Origin: Escallonia rubra
Taxonomy: Eukaryota; Streptophyta; Magnoliopsida; Escalloniales; Escalloniaceae
Length of the DNA: 64,000 nt
Assembly: GCA_033065855.1 (NCBI GenBank)
Contig: JAVXUO010002049.1
Coordinates: 1 to 64,000 of the forward strand
Direction of reading: 5' to 3'
The first letter of the stretch is position 1, and every line of letters starts with the position of its first letter. The translations under genes and the position numbers were made by a program. The notes below the pieces were generated by a model. It saw only the letters and a program-made list of their open reading frames with translations, was not told the DNA's origin and searched no databases. Shown here piece after piece: positions 15,459 through 27,257 of the stretch.

Positions 15459-18192
15459 TGTAATAACACAAACCTAGCGTTGGTTTTATGACAATTTCTA
15501 GCCAGTTATTTATTACTTTAGCGGCGATTATTGTAAGTGATATTAAAGAGCTTTAGCGACAACTGTTGTGAACAACATTATTTAAGATTTTTAGCGACAA
15601 TTTTTAATAACCAAAAGTTGTAGATTAATGAAGCTAGGAGCAGTTGGCAATTAATGATAGTGCGGGAGATGACATGGAAGTCTATAATTGACTTAGCGGT
15701 TGTTAAGTGCATATTTATATATGTGTTAATCTGATATTTTTTCAAGGCCCTTTTATATTAGGAAGTCAGAAGCAGAGAAAGATTAGGGAGAGAGTGAAGA
15801 TAAGTCAGAAAAGGAAGAGATCAGATTGAAGAATTAGAGAGATAAAGGAATTTGGAAATGAATGAAAGAAAAGTCAAAAGAGAAATCTAAAACAATTGAG
15901 AGAGAGAAAGAGAAGGACATAACAGTTTGGGGAAGATCATCGTGGGGATGTGTGAGGGGAATGTGCGTGCGGATGTAAGGCCCAACCATGTGCGTAGGAA
16001 TATGTGCGCGCCAGGGATGATGAGTGTGCATGAATTTCTGCACCCGTAAGTGTGTGGGGTATATGCACATGGGTGTGTGTGCGTGTGCGTGTGGGTGTAT
16101 GGAAGAAAGGGCGCTGCCAGGCAGCGTGAGGTGTGTTGTGTGGCATGCATAGCGTGTATATGTGTGTGAAGGTGTAATGGTGTGTGCGTTTTAGTGTGTG
16201 GGATGTTGAGGTGTATGAAATGGCGTGTGCAATGTGTGTATATACTATGTGTCTATGTGTGTCTCTGTGTGTGTGATTTTGTGTTAAATAGAGATTAGCA
16301 GAGTGTGTGAAGAGGGGTGGAGTAGAACTTTGAATCGTGAAGTGTTAGTGTGTGTAAGAGTGTGTGTGCAGCAGCATGCTGCTTGTGTGTGTTCAAACAG
16401 AGTAGTGTGTGAAGGTGTAATGCACTAGGATTTGGGGCTATCAAGAGAATTTTTGGGATGTTTTATGAAGTTGCTATAATAGATAGCAACCTAATTGAAT
16501 GTGAGCATGCAAAGAAATATGTGTAAGAATTGGAAGGGGACATGTTCTTGAGAGTGTGGTGTGTGTGTTCTTGAGTGTGTCTAGCAGCGATATGTGTGTA
16601 AGTAGGTGGAAAATTAGTATTTTGAGGTTGTGTGAGTGTGAGATGTCTAAAGAAGTGAAGTTGGTTTTTGTGTGTGTGTGTGTGGGCGCGTGCATGGGAC
16701 TGTGTGCGTGAGTGAAGTGGAAGTGTAGCCACTGTGTGTATATGTATGTGTATGTAATTGTGTAATGTGTGTGAGTCATGTGAGTAAAGGAGTGTTTATG
16801 TGAGGTGTAGCATTATGTGAAAAGTGTGTGTAGTTTGATTCTGGAAAATGCAATAGCATGAAGCCAGAGGTTTGGTGTGAGGTGAAGAAGTGTGTGTGTG
16901 TATTTTAACCCTTAAGCTGGTGAATAGTTACTGTAATTGTCATTAAAAGCCATTTAATTCTCAACAGACTAAACCTTGAATTTTTTGAGCTACTTATGAG
17001 CTTATTTTGGCCAAGTGCAAAACGGAAACCCCTCTTGTTTTTAAGAGTCATGGGATTTTCTGGGAACATAAAGGGTACTAAATGATTTTATTTTTAAAAA
17101 GAGTTTTTCATTTGTTTCATATGGAAAATTAGCCTCTTTTCAGCTAAAAGTTTTACAGTAACCTTGTTTTGTCAAGACACATTAGTATTTAAAATTTCAT
17201 GGCACTGCGATGCCGACTAATATTTTTAATAGAATCGGCCTCTTAGTGCTCAATTCCGATACCCGATAGGGGTTTTAGAGGGAAAAATTCTCCAAAGGAC
17301 TTTTTAGTCCAAAAATTAGTTCAGGTTGCTTAAAAAGGTGTTTAAAATTGTTTTGGAATTTTTTATGGCACGATGGCCTCCAAGGGGTGTTCTTGTGATT
17401 TTGCATGTGTTAGGGGTGTTTTGGTAATTTTCCATTCTCGGTGGTGAATTTAGTGGTACCATGCGTAGGTGTATCCTATGCTTCTATTGTGCACTAGGCG
17501 TGTATATGTGTCTTTTTTTACAAGGATTATTGGGTAAATGCAATGGGTGCGTGTGTACTGTGATGTGGGTTGTGTGCGTGCTTATAAGCAAAAGAGACAT
17601 AGAGAAAGAAAAGGGAAGTGCATTAGTACGGGGTTTGTTGAGACGGTGGGCTATGTTAGTTGTTGCCTTGTGGAGTTCAAGAGAGTGAGTCAGAGAGTTA
17701 GAAAATTCGGATGGGGTCGGACGCATACGGAGAGAAGGGTAATGAAATAATTTAAGAATGATACAATTTTACTCTAAGTGAGATTTTGGAAGAAGTGGAG
17801 ACGGGCACTTATACTACTCGCTCGTTCAAAATGAGTTGGAATGGCTTGGGAGGTTCTTTTGGTCAGATGTAGTAAACAATCATCGCACTAGATTCTGGTA
17901 TCGAGAAAATGCGTAGCGTTATGTAAGTGATCTTTTGATTCATTTAGTATTTTTATATACATCGTATATGTTATCATTTTATTTGAGAAACTACTGTTCA
18001 CCTTAAATAAGCCGCTTTTAATGATGTTATTTTTTCCCGAAGGAAAAAATTGTTTATCAAAATGCTTTTTAGCGGCACTTATTTCTTGGTAAACACAGGA
18101 CCGACATGTAAATAATATTTGGATAGCGATTGTTATGGAATCTTTATTGGAGATGCTTAGTGCAAACTGTGACTCGATTTTGGATTGATATG
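15459..18192 (+). repeat. LTR-2 of element G, left part
   Basis: Starts TGTAATAACACAAACC and follows LTR-1 through the TTTAGCG motifs, purine-rich part, TG-rich part and hairpin, up to GATATG. There it is broken by a TG...CA-bounded insertion and resumes at 36942. The flanking ATATG (18188-18192) and ATTTG (36942-36946) are a target duplication with one mismatch. Confidence 0.85.
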
Positions 18193-19124
18193 TGTAAGAC
18201 CCAAATAATTTATAAGAAATTATTTTATTATATTTGGGCTACCTTCGTAGTTTTAATAACCTTTGAAAGTACTTTGAAATAAGTAATATATTCTTAAGGG
18301 TCTTTTGAGTAATTTATCAAGTTTAGAGAAATAAAAGACCGGTTAGTTTGTGTTTTATGGATAAAATGAGTTTAGTCTCTTAGAGATTAGATAAAAGAGA
18401 AAATTAGGGCTTTGAGAATTTGACCCTTCTACTCGCAATTGGTAAGTGATCCTAAATCTTAATCAACATAGAATTGTGATTTGAAGATTTTAATGTTAAT
18501 GGTTAATTTAATTATTTAGGTTTTGAGATTTTTGGCAGGTTATGCAAATTGGTGAAGATTATTACGTAAAATTAAGGTAGGGTTACACTCATAATGTGTA
18601 ATATCCAGTACTTTGGGAGCTGTTTAAAATAATCATCTGCACTCTGAAAATTAAATTGACAATAATTTTGAGCAATGCTCGAGTATTAGTAGAGAATGGA
18701 AGCTTAAAATGCTTTTGGTGGGTCAAAATCTAATTTTCAAAATTGTTGAGTTCATTTTGTAAATATGGGAAGCTTTGGGGGCTATTTTGCAAATTTTGGA
18801 AAATGGCATGTTACGTGTCAAATTGTTGTGAAATTTGTGTTAAGGATGCCGCCTTCTTCTGGTTTATTTGATGCCAATTCACTTAAATTATAAACTAGTG
18901 AATTATTTAGATGTTTAGGGAATAAAATGAAAAGGAGAAAAAAAAATTAGAAATTTTTTTTTGGGAGAAGAACAGAGCACAGTGCTCGGGCAAAAATAGA
19001 GAAGAAAATCAGGGGAAAAGGGGAGGGAAATAAGAGAATTTCGAGGGGCAATCTCTCTACCTTTTACAGTCTGTGTGATTTAGTGTGTGTTGTGCATGTT
19101 TAGTGTGTGTTTAGGGGTGTTCAG

Positions 19125-21359
19125 TGTGACGCCCCGAAAATGGAAGCCGTGACTGTAATCAAAGTTCCTGAAGATACCGCTATAACTCTGGTGACAGTGA
19201 TATAGACAGAGCAACTAAATCCTTTGAAATAAAATATCTCCATAGAACAGAAATCTAAAACAATTCATTCTTTGAATAATCCCTTACAAAACCATCTACT
19301 AAACGCAGCGGCTAAACAAATCACCTAAAATCAATTCTATCAAATTACCCACATTCGGGTAAAGTTCTCAAAACAAACTGAAATCTAATTAACTACAAAG
19401 GACTCTCAAAGCTCCAATGCCGTCACACGGATCCTTAGTCACTTTAATGACCTGTGGCAAGGGGCAAGGAAGAGTGAAAGGGTGAGCTCGAATAGCTCAG
19501 TAAGGTACAAAAACGACAAGATATCAAAGCAACAACTAACAGAGTCAAACATCAATACTTGATAGAATGGGTAACCAAATTCTATATCGAATGCCAAAAC
19601 AAACGTGATTAAGCATTAACCCTAAACATATAAATAATATGCCGGGAACGCTACACAATAAAACATACGATGACTATGTTGGTCATAAGACCCAAACGTT
19701 GAACCAAACGTACAAACATCAAACATGTGCTACCGGTAGCGTGCTAGGCGTCTATTGATTGCTAGCATAAACAAACGTGTGTCCAAAGGACCCTCTCAAT
19801 TTGAGAGTTGTTCAAACATAGTCTTAGATTCACGAGCTTACCGAAAATAAACGAAGATGAAATTGAAATCGATGGTTTGTTATGACATAATATTGTCATT
19901 ATCTAAGCTGAAGCAATTTACAAATGAAGCTGAGGGAGGAAAATTTCGAAAGTCACCAAGCATTTTGCTACGGGCCAAATTTCCCTATAGATTTTCAATG
20001 TAGTAATCGGTCATTTGCTCCCCTTTAAGAACCCATTTCAGGTAGTCCTAAGAGTGTGGCTAACAACCTAAGCAAGCACATGAACTTGCCTGCTAATAAA
20101 AATAACTAAACAACAACAAAAGTAGCAGAAGTAGGAAACAATTCAGTCAATTTATACTCAAGTATCAACCCCAACTATGGCTTGAAGAAACAAGAAATAA
20201 CACAGCAAAACAAATGGGACGGAAGTAAGCTGTTGCAATTAAGAAGGGTGAGTAAAATTTAGGCCGAAATGAAGGAAAATATGGCAAAGCCACCAACAAT
20301 ACAAAATGGTTAGAAGCTGTCAAAAAAAAGACCAAGTACTTCTAAACACAACCTGGACAGATTTCTTGTAAGCACACCCTCTCGGTATATATTGTAAAAT
20401 TAGAAAAGGTTGGCATGATTAAACCCTGTGGAGAAGAGAAGAGTGGATCACAGGTTGAAGCCATGTTTCATTGATTAAGGACAAGGACAACAAAGCCTTA
20501 ACAAGTAACTGAGCTATGAATATATAAGGTAGACATAGAACAAAAAACCACTAGCCAGCAAGAGGCGTAAGAAGTCAAATGGATAGAAAATAGCTCAGCA
20601 CTACAGTGCTCCAACAACGATAAAAAAAAAGACTGCTGAAAACAGAATACTTCCGGAAATTTTACTGTATTGCAAAAAGTGATGAACAATTGGCTGGTCC
20701 ACAACAAATCTTAAATCCTAGCAGGATCAAATCGCTAACCACAACTAAATTCAGAGAAAAAAAAAACCCTAATGAAACAATTAAATCAGGCCGAACAAAA
20801 TATATAGTACGATTAAGTCACAAACAAACAGAAAATAGCGTACCAAATATAATTGGATTCAAAGATAGTTCAGATTTAAAGTAAGAAGACGCCATAACAA
20901 AAAACGTACAAATCCTTACCACAGCAAGAAATTCGAAAATCCCTTACAACAAGATTGATCGAATCCAAGGATATTTCAGATTTAAAGAATAAAACTCAAG
21001 CCACAGCAAAAAGCGTTAAAAATCCCTTACCTTGTACTAGCGCGACGAAAACTCAATCCTCCTTAATTACGCTACTTGATTACGCCGAAATTCTCCAAAG
21101 GAACAAGAAATTACTGCCGAAAATTGAGAAGAGAGGAAGGGCCGGCTACAAGAGAAAGAAGAGGAGGCTGGAGAAAAGATATGTTATTTAAATGAAACCC
21201 TAGTTGGCTAATTACACCAAGCCCCCCCAAACTTTAGCCTCTTACTTAAAAAGGCACCAAAACTTTCATAACATTGCAAAAAGACCACAAACTTTCTTAT
21301 TTAATTATTTAATTATTATAAAGTAATAATATCGTTAAAAAATATATTGGGGTATTACA
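19125..21359 (-). repeat. 3' LTR of the chromovirus
   Basis: Plus-strand TGTGACGCCCC to GGGTATTACA, 2235 bp. It is related to the solo LTR at 34103-35548: both have the block around CAATTTGAGAG with GGTCCTTTGGACACA, a 'TTGGGTCTTATGACC' stretch and a GAGCTCACC motif near the 3' end. Nothing coding is inside. Confidence 0.85.
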
Positions 21360-21372
21360 TTCTCCCCACCTT
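21360..21372 (-). promoter_or_regulatory. Polypurine tract of the chromovirus
   Basis: AAGGTGGGGAGAA on the minus strand, directly before the LTR TG. This is the plus-strand primer of Ty3/gypsy elements. Confidence 0.85.
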
Positions 21373-21404
21373 AAAAGAATTCCGTCCTCGGAATTTAACG
21401 TACC

Positions 21405-24400
21405 TTAAAAGTCAAAAAGCTGAGGGTGCTTTTCGCGCATAGCATCCTCGAGTTCCCAAGTGGCTTCTTCCTTTGAATGGTTACGCCAACGCACCTTAAC
21501 TAATTTAATAGTTTTTGTGCGTAAAATTTGCTCCTTGCGGTCTAGAATCTCCACCGGGTATTCCTCGTATGAAAGATCCTCCCGAATCTCTACAGGTTCA
21601 TAATGGATGACATGAGAAGGATCTGGTACGTATTTCCTCAATGTTGACACATGAAACACATCATGTACTCGTGACAAACTCGGAGGTAAGGCAACCTGGT
21701 AGGCGACTGGTCCAATCCTCCGCAGGATCTCGAACGGCCCAATAAATCTAGGGCTAAGCTTGCCCTTCTTCCCAAAACGCATTACTCCTTTCCAAGGTGA
21801 CACTTTGAGAAATACATGATCTCCTACTTCAAACTCTAACTCACGTCTTCTACTATCAGCGTAACTCTTCTGGCGGCTCTGAGCAACTAGTAAATTATCC
21901 TTAATCAAACGGATTTTCTCAGATGTAACTTGCACTATCTCTGGCCCCAAGGCACCCAAAAGTTTCTCCTCTCCAATCTCATACCAGCAAATTGGTGTTC
22001 TACACCTTCGACCATACAAAGCTTCAAAGGGTGCCATACCAATACTAGCCTGAAAGCTATTGTTATATGCAAACTCAACAAGTGGCAGTTGATCACCCCA
22101 GTTACTTTTAAAGTTTAGTGAGCAAGCCCTAAGCATGTCCTCTAGAATTTGAATAGTCCTCTCTGATTGTCCATCACTTTGAGGATGATAAGCTGTACTA
22201 AGGTTAAGTCGCGTACCCAGAGCATCTTGCAAACTACGCCAGAACCTCGATGTAAAACGTGCATCTCTATCCGAAACTATTGAAACGGGCACACCATGTA
22301 GTCGAACTATCTCCTGAACATAGAGTTTAGCCAATCTCTCTAAGTTATAGGTAACTTTAACTGGAATAAAATGCGCTGACTTAGTCAAACGATCGATTAT
22401 CACCCAAATTGAATCATGACCTTGCCTTGTCCTAGGCAAACCAGACACGAAGTCCATAGCAATATGTTCCCACTTCCACTGAGGAATGGTAAGTGGTTGC
22501 AAAGGTCCACTTGGCCGTTGATGTTCCACTTTAACCTGCTGACAAATAAGACAACGAGCTACGAAGTCTGCTATCTCTCTTTTCATATCATTCCACCAAA
22601 ACACGTCTCGTAAATCCCGATACATCTTAGTACTACCGGGATGTACTGTGAAGCCTGAACTGTGCGCATCCTGCATTATTTCCTCCTTTAACCTTACATC
22701 AGAAGGAACACACAGTCTGGTTCCAAGACGTAATGCCCCCTCAGCATCAATCCTGAACTCTGGCTGTTGACCTGCTCTAACTTGTTCTCTGATCTTAATT
22801 AACTTTGAATCTTCAGTCTGAGCTTGTTTAATCCTTTCGATCAAGGTAGGTTGCGCCATTAAACTACCAAAATAATTCCCTGACCCGGGAACCAAAACAT
22901 CCACACCCAAACTTTCAAGATCCGCAAGAATTTCCTTTTGTGTAGTTAAAAGAGCTGCCAATGTACCAGTATTCTTTCTACTGAGAGCATCAGCAACCAC
23001 ATTGGCCTTCCCTGGATGATATAAAATCTTGCAGTCGTAGTCCTTAAGTAATTCTAACCATCGACGTTGCCGCATATTCAACTCCTTCTGTGTGAATAAA
23101 AACTTAAGGCTCTTATGATCCGTGTATATCTCACACGTCTCACCATAGAGATAGTGCCTCCAAATTTTTAATGCAAAAACCACGGCAGCTAACTCCAAGT
23201 CATGTGTTGGATAATTCATTTCATACGTTTTGAGTTGCCGCGAGCCATAAGCAATAACATGTCCATGTTGCATTAACACATATCCCAGACCTTTCTGTGA
23301 AGCATCGTTGTATATCACAAATCCTCCAGTCCCTGAAGGTAGAGAAAGAACAGGAGCTAAAACCAGTCTTTTCTTTAGCTCCAGAAAACTATGATCGCAC
23401 TTCTCTGACCACTCAAACTTAACCTTTTTCCGAGTCAACCGAGTTAATGGGGTAGCAAGCTTTGAAAATCCCTCAACAAACCTGCGATAATAGCCAGCCA
23501 AACCAAGGAAACTACGAACTTCTCTAACTGTCCTTGGTTTTTCCCAATTCCATACTGCTTCTACCTTAGATGGATCCACCGAGATCCCATCTTTAGACAC
23601 CACATGCCCTAGAAACACAACTTTCTCAAGCCAAAATTCACATTTCTTGAACTTGGCATAAAGCTTCTCTTCCCTCAAAATCTGCAGCACCGTACATAAA
23701 TGTTGTTCATGTTCCTCCTTGCTTTTGGAGTAAATCAGTATGTCATCAATAAAGACTATGACAAATTGGTCCAAGTATTGCCTGAATATCCAATTCATCA
23801 AGTCCATAAATGATGCAGGTGCATTTGTCAATCCAAACGGCATCACTACAAACTCATAGTGTCCATATCTTGTTCGAAAAGTAGTCTTGGGTATATCTTC
23901 CCTCTTAACCCTCAATTGGTGGTAACCTGACCTCAGGTCAATCTTGGAAAAATATTCAGCTCCTTGTAGTTGGTCAAACAAGTCATCAATCCGTGGCAAA
24001 GGGTACTTATTACGAATTGTGACACGGTTCAACTCCCTATAATCAATGCATAACCTCATTGTTCCATCTTTCTTCTTTACAAATAAAACAGGAGCACCCC
24101 AAGGAGAGACGCTTGGGCGAATGAAGCCTTTCTCAAGCAATTCTTGAAGTTGCACCTTAAGCTCTTTGAGCTCGGCAGGAGCCATACGGTAGGGAGCCTT
24201 AGAAATCGGAGCAACTCCTGGTACAAGATCTATAATAAACTCGACTTCACGGTTCGGAGGAAGATCAGGAAGCTCTTCGGGAAACACGTCTGAAAATTCA
24301 CTAACGACGGGAATATCTGACAAGTTCTGATCAGCTATACGGGTATCCACAATGTGAGCTAAAAATCCTTGACACCCCTTCCTGAGTAGTCGTCTAGCCC

Positions 24401-24905
24401 GTAAGGCAGAAATAAGACAAGAAGAAGTAACGGGAGTAGAACCTTTAAACTTAAACTTAGATTGACCGGGAATCTGGAAATGCACTTCTTTGGCATAACA
24501 ATCCAATGAGGCATGATAAGAAGATAACCAATCCATACCAAGAATAACGTCAAAATCCCGAATTTCCATAGCTATAAGGTCAACCGGTAAATCTCTACGC
24601 TCAATGTGAACCACACAAGCCTTGTACACCGTAGATACTAGAATAGATTTCCCCACCGGGGTATCAATCATCAAATCAAATTTTAAAGGTTGTGGTTCTA
24701 AATCCAATTTACACGCAAGAGAAGAGGTTATAAATGAATGTGTGGATCCAGGGTCTAATAATGCATGGAATGAATAAGAACCGATCTGAATTGTACCTGC
24801 TACCACGTCATTGGAAGCTGTGGCATCTCTGGCAGTCAAGGCATAAGCACGGCCTTGAACTCTCGGCCTCTGATCCCCTGTAGATGGCTTGGTCCCACCC
24901 TGAGC
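21405..24905 (-). CDS. pol: Chromovirus pol: protease, reverse transcriptase, RNase H, integrase, chromodomain
   Basis: One open frame in the gag frame, directly after a TAG at 24906-24908. Numbering from the leucine codon at 24839: aspartic protease DPGSTHSF (29-36); reverse transcriptase with YRELN and FIDD (363-366); RNase H with D512, E549, D574 and D617; integrase zinc finger H726/H733/C763/C766; integrase core D796, D857, E893; GPY-type region (about 1020-1060); chromodomain (about 1091-1135) that would target integration to marked chromatin. About 1,166 codons without a stop or frameshift, and all catalytic residues look intact. It has no start of its own: it would be made as a gag-pol fusion if the TAG were absent or read through. 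This is the best-preserved replication gene in the window and the obvious helper type for the non-autonomous relatives here. Confidence 0.95.
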   Translation of the reverse strand, partial: AQGGTKPSTGDQRPRVQGRAYALTARDATASNDVVAGTIQIGSYSFHALLDPGSTHSFITSSLACKLDLEPQPLKFDLMIDTPVGKSILVSTVYKACVVHIERRDLPVDLIAMEIRDFDVILGMDWLSSYHASLDCYAKEVHFQIPGQSKFKFKGSTPVTSSCLISALRARRLLRKGCQGFLAHIVDTRIADQNLSDIPVVSEFSDVFPEELPDLPPNREVEFIIDLVPGVAPISKAPYRMAPAELKELKVQLQELLEKGFIRPSVSPWGAPVLFVKKKDGTMRLCIDYRELNRVTIRNKYPLPRIDDLFDQLQGAEYFSKIDLRSGYHQLRVKREDIPKTTFRTRYGHYEFVVMPFGLTNAPASFMDLMNWIFRQYLDQFVIVFIDDILIYSKSKEEHEQHLCTVLQILREEKLYAKFKKCEFWLEKVVFLGHVVSKDGISVDPSKVEAVWNWEKPRTVREVRSFLGLAGYYRRFVEGFSKLATPLTRLTRKKVKFEWSEKCDHSFLELKKRLVLAPVLSLPSGTGGFVIYNDASQKGLGYVLMQHGHVIAYGSRQLKTYEMNYPTHDLELAAVVFALKIWRHYLYGETCEIYTDHKSLKFLFTQKELNMRQRRWLELLKDYDCKILYHPGKANVVADALSRKNTGTLAALLTTQKEILADLESLGVDVLVPGSGNYFGSLMAQPTLIERIKQAQTEDSKLIKIREQVRAGQQPEFRIDAEGALRLGTRLCVPSDVRLKEEIMQDAHSSGFTVHPGSTKMYRDLRDVFWWNDMKREIADFVARCLICQQVKVEHQRPSGPLQPLTIPQWKWEHIAMDFVSGLPRTRQGHDSIWVIIDRLTKSAHFIPVKVTYNLERLAKLYVQEIVRLHGVPVSIVSDRDARFTSRFWRSLQDALGTRLNLSTAYHPQSDGQSERTIQILEDMLRACSLNFKSNWGDQLPLVEFAYNNSFQASIGMAPFEALYGRRCRTPICWYEIGEEKLLGALGPEIVQVTSEKIRLIKDNLLVAQSRQKSYADSRRRELEFEVGDHVFLKVSPWKGVMRFGKKGKLSPRFIGPFEILRRIGPVAYQVALPPSLSRVHDVFHVSTLRKYVPDPSHVIHYEPVEIREDLSYEEYPVEILDRKEQILRTKTIKLVKVRWRNHSKEEATWELEDAMREKHPQLFDF

Positions 24906-25895
24906 CTACGTGTTATAAGTCTTCTCCCCTGGTCTCTCTTTCTTCGGATACGGGCATTCCACAGCATAATGTCCCACCTTCCCACAGTTGAAGCAAGAAT
25001 TTGTTAAACGATGGCATGGCTTATCCCCATGCTCTTTGCCACAGGTATCGCAAATCTTTGGAAGCCTTCGAGTCGATCGCACGCCTTCTTGTAAAGTTGA
25101 TTTCTTCTTGTTCTGACCGCTACCCTTGTTCTTGTCTGAAGTTTCTGCACGGCCTCTCTTATGCCTCTGTTCCTCCTTCTCTTTCTGAAACTCTTCGTAG
25201 TCTGCCTCTAAAATTTCAGCCCGTTCCACCACCTTAGCATAAGTCGGAAGCTTTAGTGCCAACAACCTGTTCTTAATGCCGCGCCTTAATCCTTTCTCAA
25301 ACCTTCTTGCTTTACGATTCTCAGTATCAACCAGATGCGGGGCATATCTTGATAATGAGGTGAACTTCGCCTCATCTTGTGCCCCTGTCATATCGTTCTG
25401 TACCAACTTAAAAAATTCTTCTTCCTTCTGATCTTTTACATTCTGAGGGAAGTATTTCTCAAAGAAAATAGTTTTAAATCGCTCCCAAGTCATGGGATGA
25501 TTAGCACTGATCCTCTGCGTGCGTTTGACCATTTTCCACCAATGGTCAGCTTCATCTTCTAACATGAAAACCGCATATGCCACCTTTTGTTCATCACTAC
25601 TGTTCCAAAGGTCAAATACCTTCTCATTTTGGTTCACCCACGCCTCAGCCTTCTCTGGATCGGGTTCCCCCTTAAAAGCGGGCACTAACTTCTTAAATTT
25701 TTCAACATCTCCAGTTCTAATTCCATCATTTTGCCCTTGGTTTTGATTTTGATTTTGATTCATCGGTATCCCGCCGCCTCCGACTATTAAGTTTGCCAAG
25801 TTCTGAAATCTTTGTACAATGGTGTCAGCAACTCCACCATTCGTTGGTGGATTGTGAAGACCGTTGGTGTCACGAGTAGCGCGTCTAGGAGGCAT
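24906..25895 (-). CDS. gag: Chromovirus gag (capsid/nucleocapsid)
   Basis: Start chosen at the ATG at 25893-25895 (MPPRRATR), the usual beginning in this lineage; the open frame extends upstream without a likely start. 329 residues: disordered N-terminus with an Asn-Gln repeat, a retrotransposon gag domain (about 60-190, including MTWERFKTIFFEKYFP), a basic linker, and a CCHC zinc knuckle CFNCGKVGHYAVEC near the C-terminus. It ends at TAG (24906-24908) followed in frame by pol with no other break. In Tekay/Del elements gag and pol normally form one frame, so this TAG is either one inactivating C-to-T change or a read-through stop. Confidence 0.9.
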   Translation of the reverse strand: MPPRRATRDTNGLHNPPTNGGVADTIVQRFQNLANLIVGGGGIPMNQNQNQNQGQNDGIRTGDVEKFKKLVPAFKGEPDPEKAEAWVNQNEKVFDLWNSSDEQKVAYAVFMLEDEADHWWKMVKRTQRISANHPMTWERFKTIFFEKYFPQNVKDQKEEEFFKLVQNDMTGAQDEAKFTSLSRYAPHLVDTENRKARRFEKGLRRGIKNRLLALKLPTYAKVVERAEILEADYEEFQKEKEEQRHKRGRAETSDKNKGSGQNKKKSTLQEGVRSTRRLPKICDTCGKEHGDKPCHRLTNSCFNCGKVGHYAVECPYPKKERPGEKTYNT

Positions 25896-26049
25896 AGTTA
25901 TCCTAACACACCAAATGAAACTGTATGAGCCTACAAATGTACGAAGGACACACGCTAAATAAAATAAAAAAAATGGTAGTAGAAAGAGACGAATTTTAGT
26001 TCGCAACTATTTAACCTAGGCTCACACGAGTCTACAGAATCACAAACCT

Positions 26050-26060
26050 GGCTCTGATAA
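26050..26060 (-). promoter_or_regulatory. Primer-binding site of the chromovirus
   Basis: Minus-strand TTATCAGAGCC, two bases off the standard TGGTATCAGAGCC. It sits directly beside a TRIM LTR end rather than the element's own LTR. Confidence 0.75.
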
Positions 26061-26181
26061 GATCTGTAACGACCCGGTCCACGGCCCCACCACAGGGCAT
26101 TGCCTCCCTCAAAAGGGCCAGCCAAGTAGGCACTTATGAGTTCATAGGCGGGGTTGGGGCCGTGGACCGGGTCGTTACAGA

Positions 26182-26193
26182 TGGTATCAGAGC
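26182..26193 (+). promoter_or_regulatory. TRIM primer-binding site (first of three)
   Basis: Perfect TGGTATCAGAGC after an LTR end GTTACA; repeated at 26542 and 26900. Complementary to initiator Met-tRNA. Confidence 0.92.
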
Positions 26194-26400
26194 CGACTCT
26201 CGAAAGCTCGGGCTGGGCTGTCCAGTCGGGTTGCCAATGGTTGGGGGAAACGAAGGCAAGCCCCGGTATATCCCACATCAAGAGGATGGTTGGGGCAACG
26301 AAGGGTGAGCCGGGTATATCCCACATTGGCTAGAGAGGAAGATTCTGGGCTATGTGTGATCGAGCCTTAGCGAGGACGCTAAGGAATAAGGTGGGGAGAT

Positions 26401-26539
26401 TGTAATATCTCACATCGGTTGTGGGAGAGTTTGCGATTGGCCTTATAAGACCCTGCCTATGAACTCATAAGTACCTATTTGGCTGGCCCTTTTGAGAGAG
26501 ACAATGCCCTGTGGTGGAGCTGTGGACCGAGTCGTTACA
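26401..26539 (+). repeat. TRIM LTR, copy 2
   Basis: 139 bp, preceded by a purine tract and followed by a primer-binding site. Differs from the other two full copies at a few positions, for example TATTTGGCTGG in place of TACTTGGCTAG. Confidence 0.92.
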
Positions 26540-26758
26540 AATGGTATCAGAGCCGACTCTCGAAAGCTCGGGCTGGGGTGTCCAGTCGGGTTGCCGATGG
26601 TTGGGGGAAACGAAGGCAAGCCCGGGTATATCCCACATCAAGAGGATGGTTGGGGCAACGAAGGGTGAGCCGGGTATATCCCATTGACTAGAGAGGAAGA
26701 TTTTGGGCTATGTGTGATCAAGCCTTAGCGAGGACGCTAAGGAATAAGGTGGGGAGAT

Positions 26759-26897
26759 TGTAATATCCCACATCGGTTGTGGGAGAGTTTGTGATTGGCC
26801 TTATAAGACCCTGCCTATGAACTCATAAGTACCTACTTGGCTAGCCCTTTTGAGGGAGGCAATGCCCTGTGGTGGGGTCGTGGACCGGGTCGTTACA
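26759..26897 (+). repeat. TRIM LTR, copy 3
   Basis: 139 bp, nearly identical to copy 4. Confidence 0.92.
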
Positions 26898-27118
26898 GAT
26901 GGTATCAGAGCTGACTCTCGAAAGCTCGGGCTGGGGTATCCAGTCGGGTTGCTGATGGTTGGGGGAAACGAAGGCAAGCCCGGGTATATCCCACATCAAG
27001 AGGATGGTTGGGGCAACGAAGGGTGAGCTGGGTATATCCCACATTGGCTAGAGAGGAAGATTCTGGGCTATGTGTGATCGAGCCTTGACGAGAACGCTAA
27101 GGAATAAGGTGGGGAGAT

Positions 27119-27257
27119 TGTAATATCCCACATCGGTTGTGGGAGAGTTTGTGATTGGCCTTATAAGACCCTGCCTATGAACTCATAAGTACCTACTTGG
27201 CTAGCCCTTTTGAGGGAGGCAATGCCCTGTGGTGGGGCCATGGACCGGGTCGTTACA
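27119..27257 (+). repeat. TRIM LTR, copy 4 (right end of array)
   Basis: 139 bp, ends GTCGTTACA and is followed by TATCAG and the TG-rich part of LTR B. Confidence 0.9.

Larger units (their letters stand above)
19125..26064 (-). mobile_element. Ty3/gypsy chromovirus (Tekay/Del-like), 3' LTR plus internal region
   Basis: On the minus strand, reading right to left: primer-binding site (TTATCAGAGCC, about 26050-26060), gag, pol, polypurine tract (21360-21372), and a 2235-bp 3' LTR. A C-terminal chromodomain on the integrase places it in the chromovirus lineage. The 5' LTR that should lie at 26065 onward is absent; a short inverted TRIM LTR end abuts the primer-binding site instead. The left flank is TTCAG and the sequence after the TRIM array starts TATCAG, so no clean target duplication spans the composite. 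Confidence 0.9.
26065..27257 (+). mobile_element. TRIM retrotransposon array: inverted LTR end plus three tandem internal-LTR units
   Basis: A very small LTR element repeated head to tail. Full 139-bp LTRs lie at 26401-26539, 26759-26897 and 27119-27257, each TGTAATATC(C/T)...GTCGTTACA. Internal segments of about 220 bp lie between them, each starting with TGGTATCAGAGC and ending with AAGGTGGGGAGA. The leftmost LTR is replaced by an inverted 85-bp LTR end (26065-26149) joined to the last 25 or so bases of a direct LTR (26155-26179). Unit periods are 358 and 360 bp and the copies are nearly identical, so the array is young or homogenised. No protein is encoded; tRNA-primed replication would need proteins in trans. 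Confidence 0.93.

Noticed and set aside
26182-26912. Repeated TGGTATCAGAGC as a possible CRISPR-like array
   Set aside because: The repeats are retrotransposon primer-binding sites in a TRIM tandem; the genome is plant.
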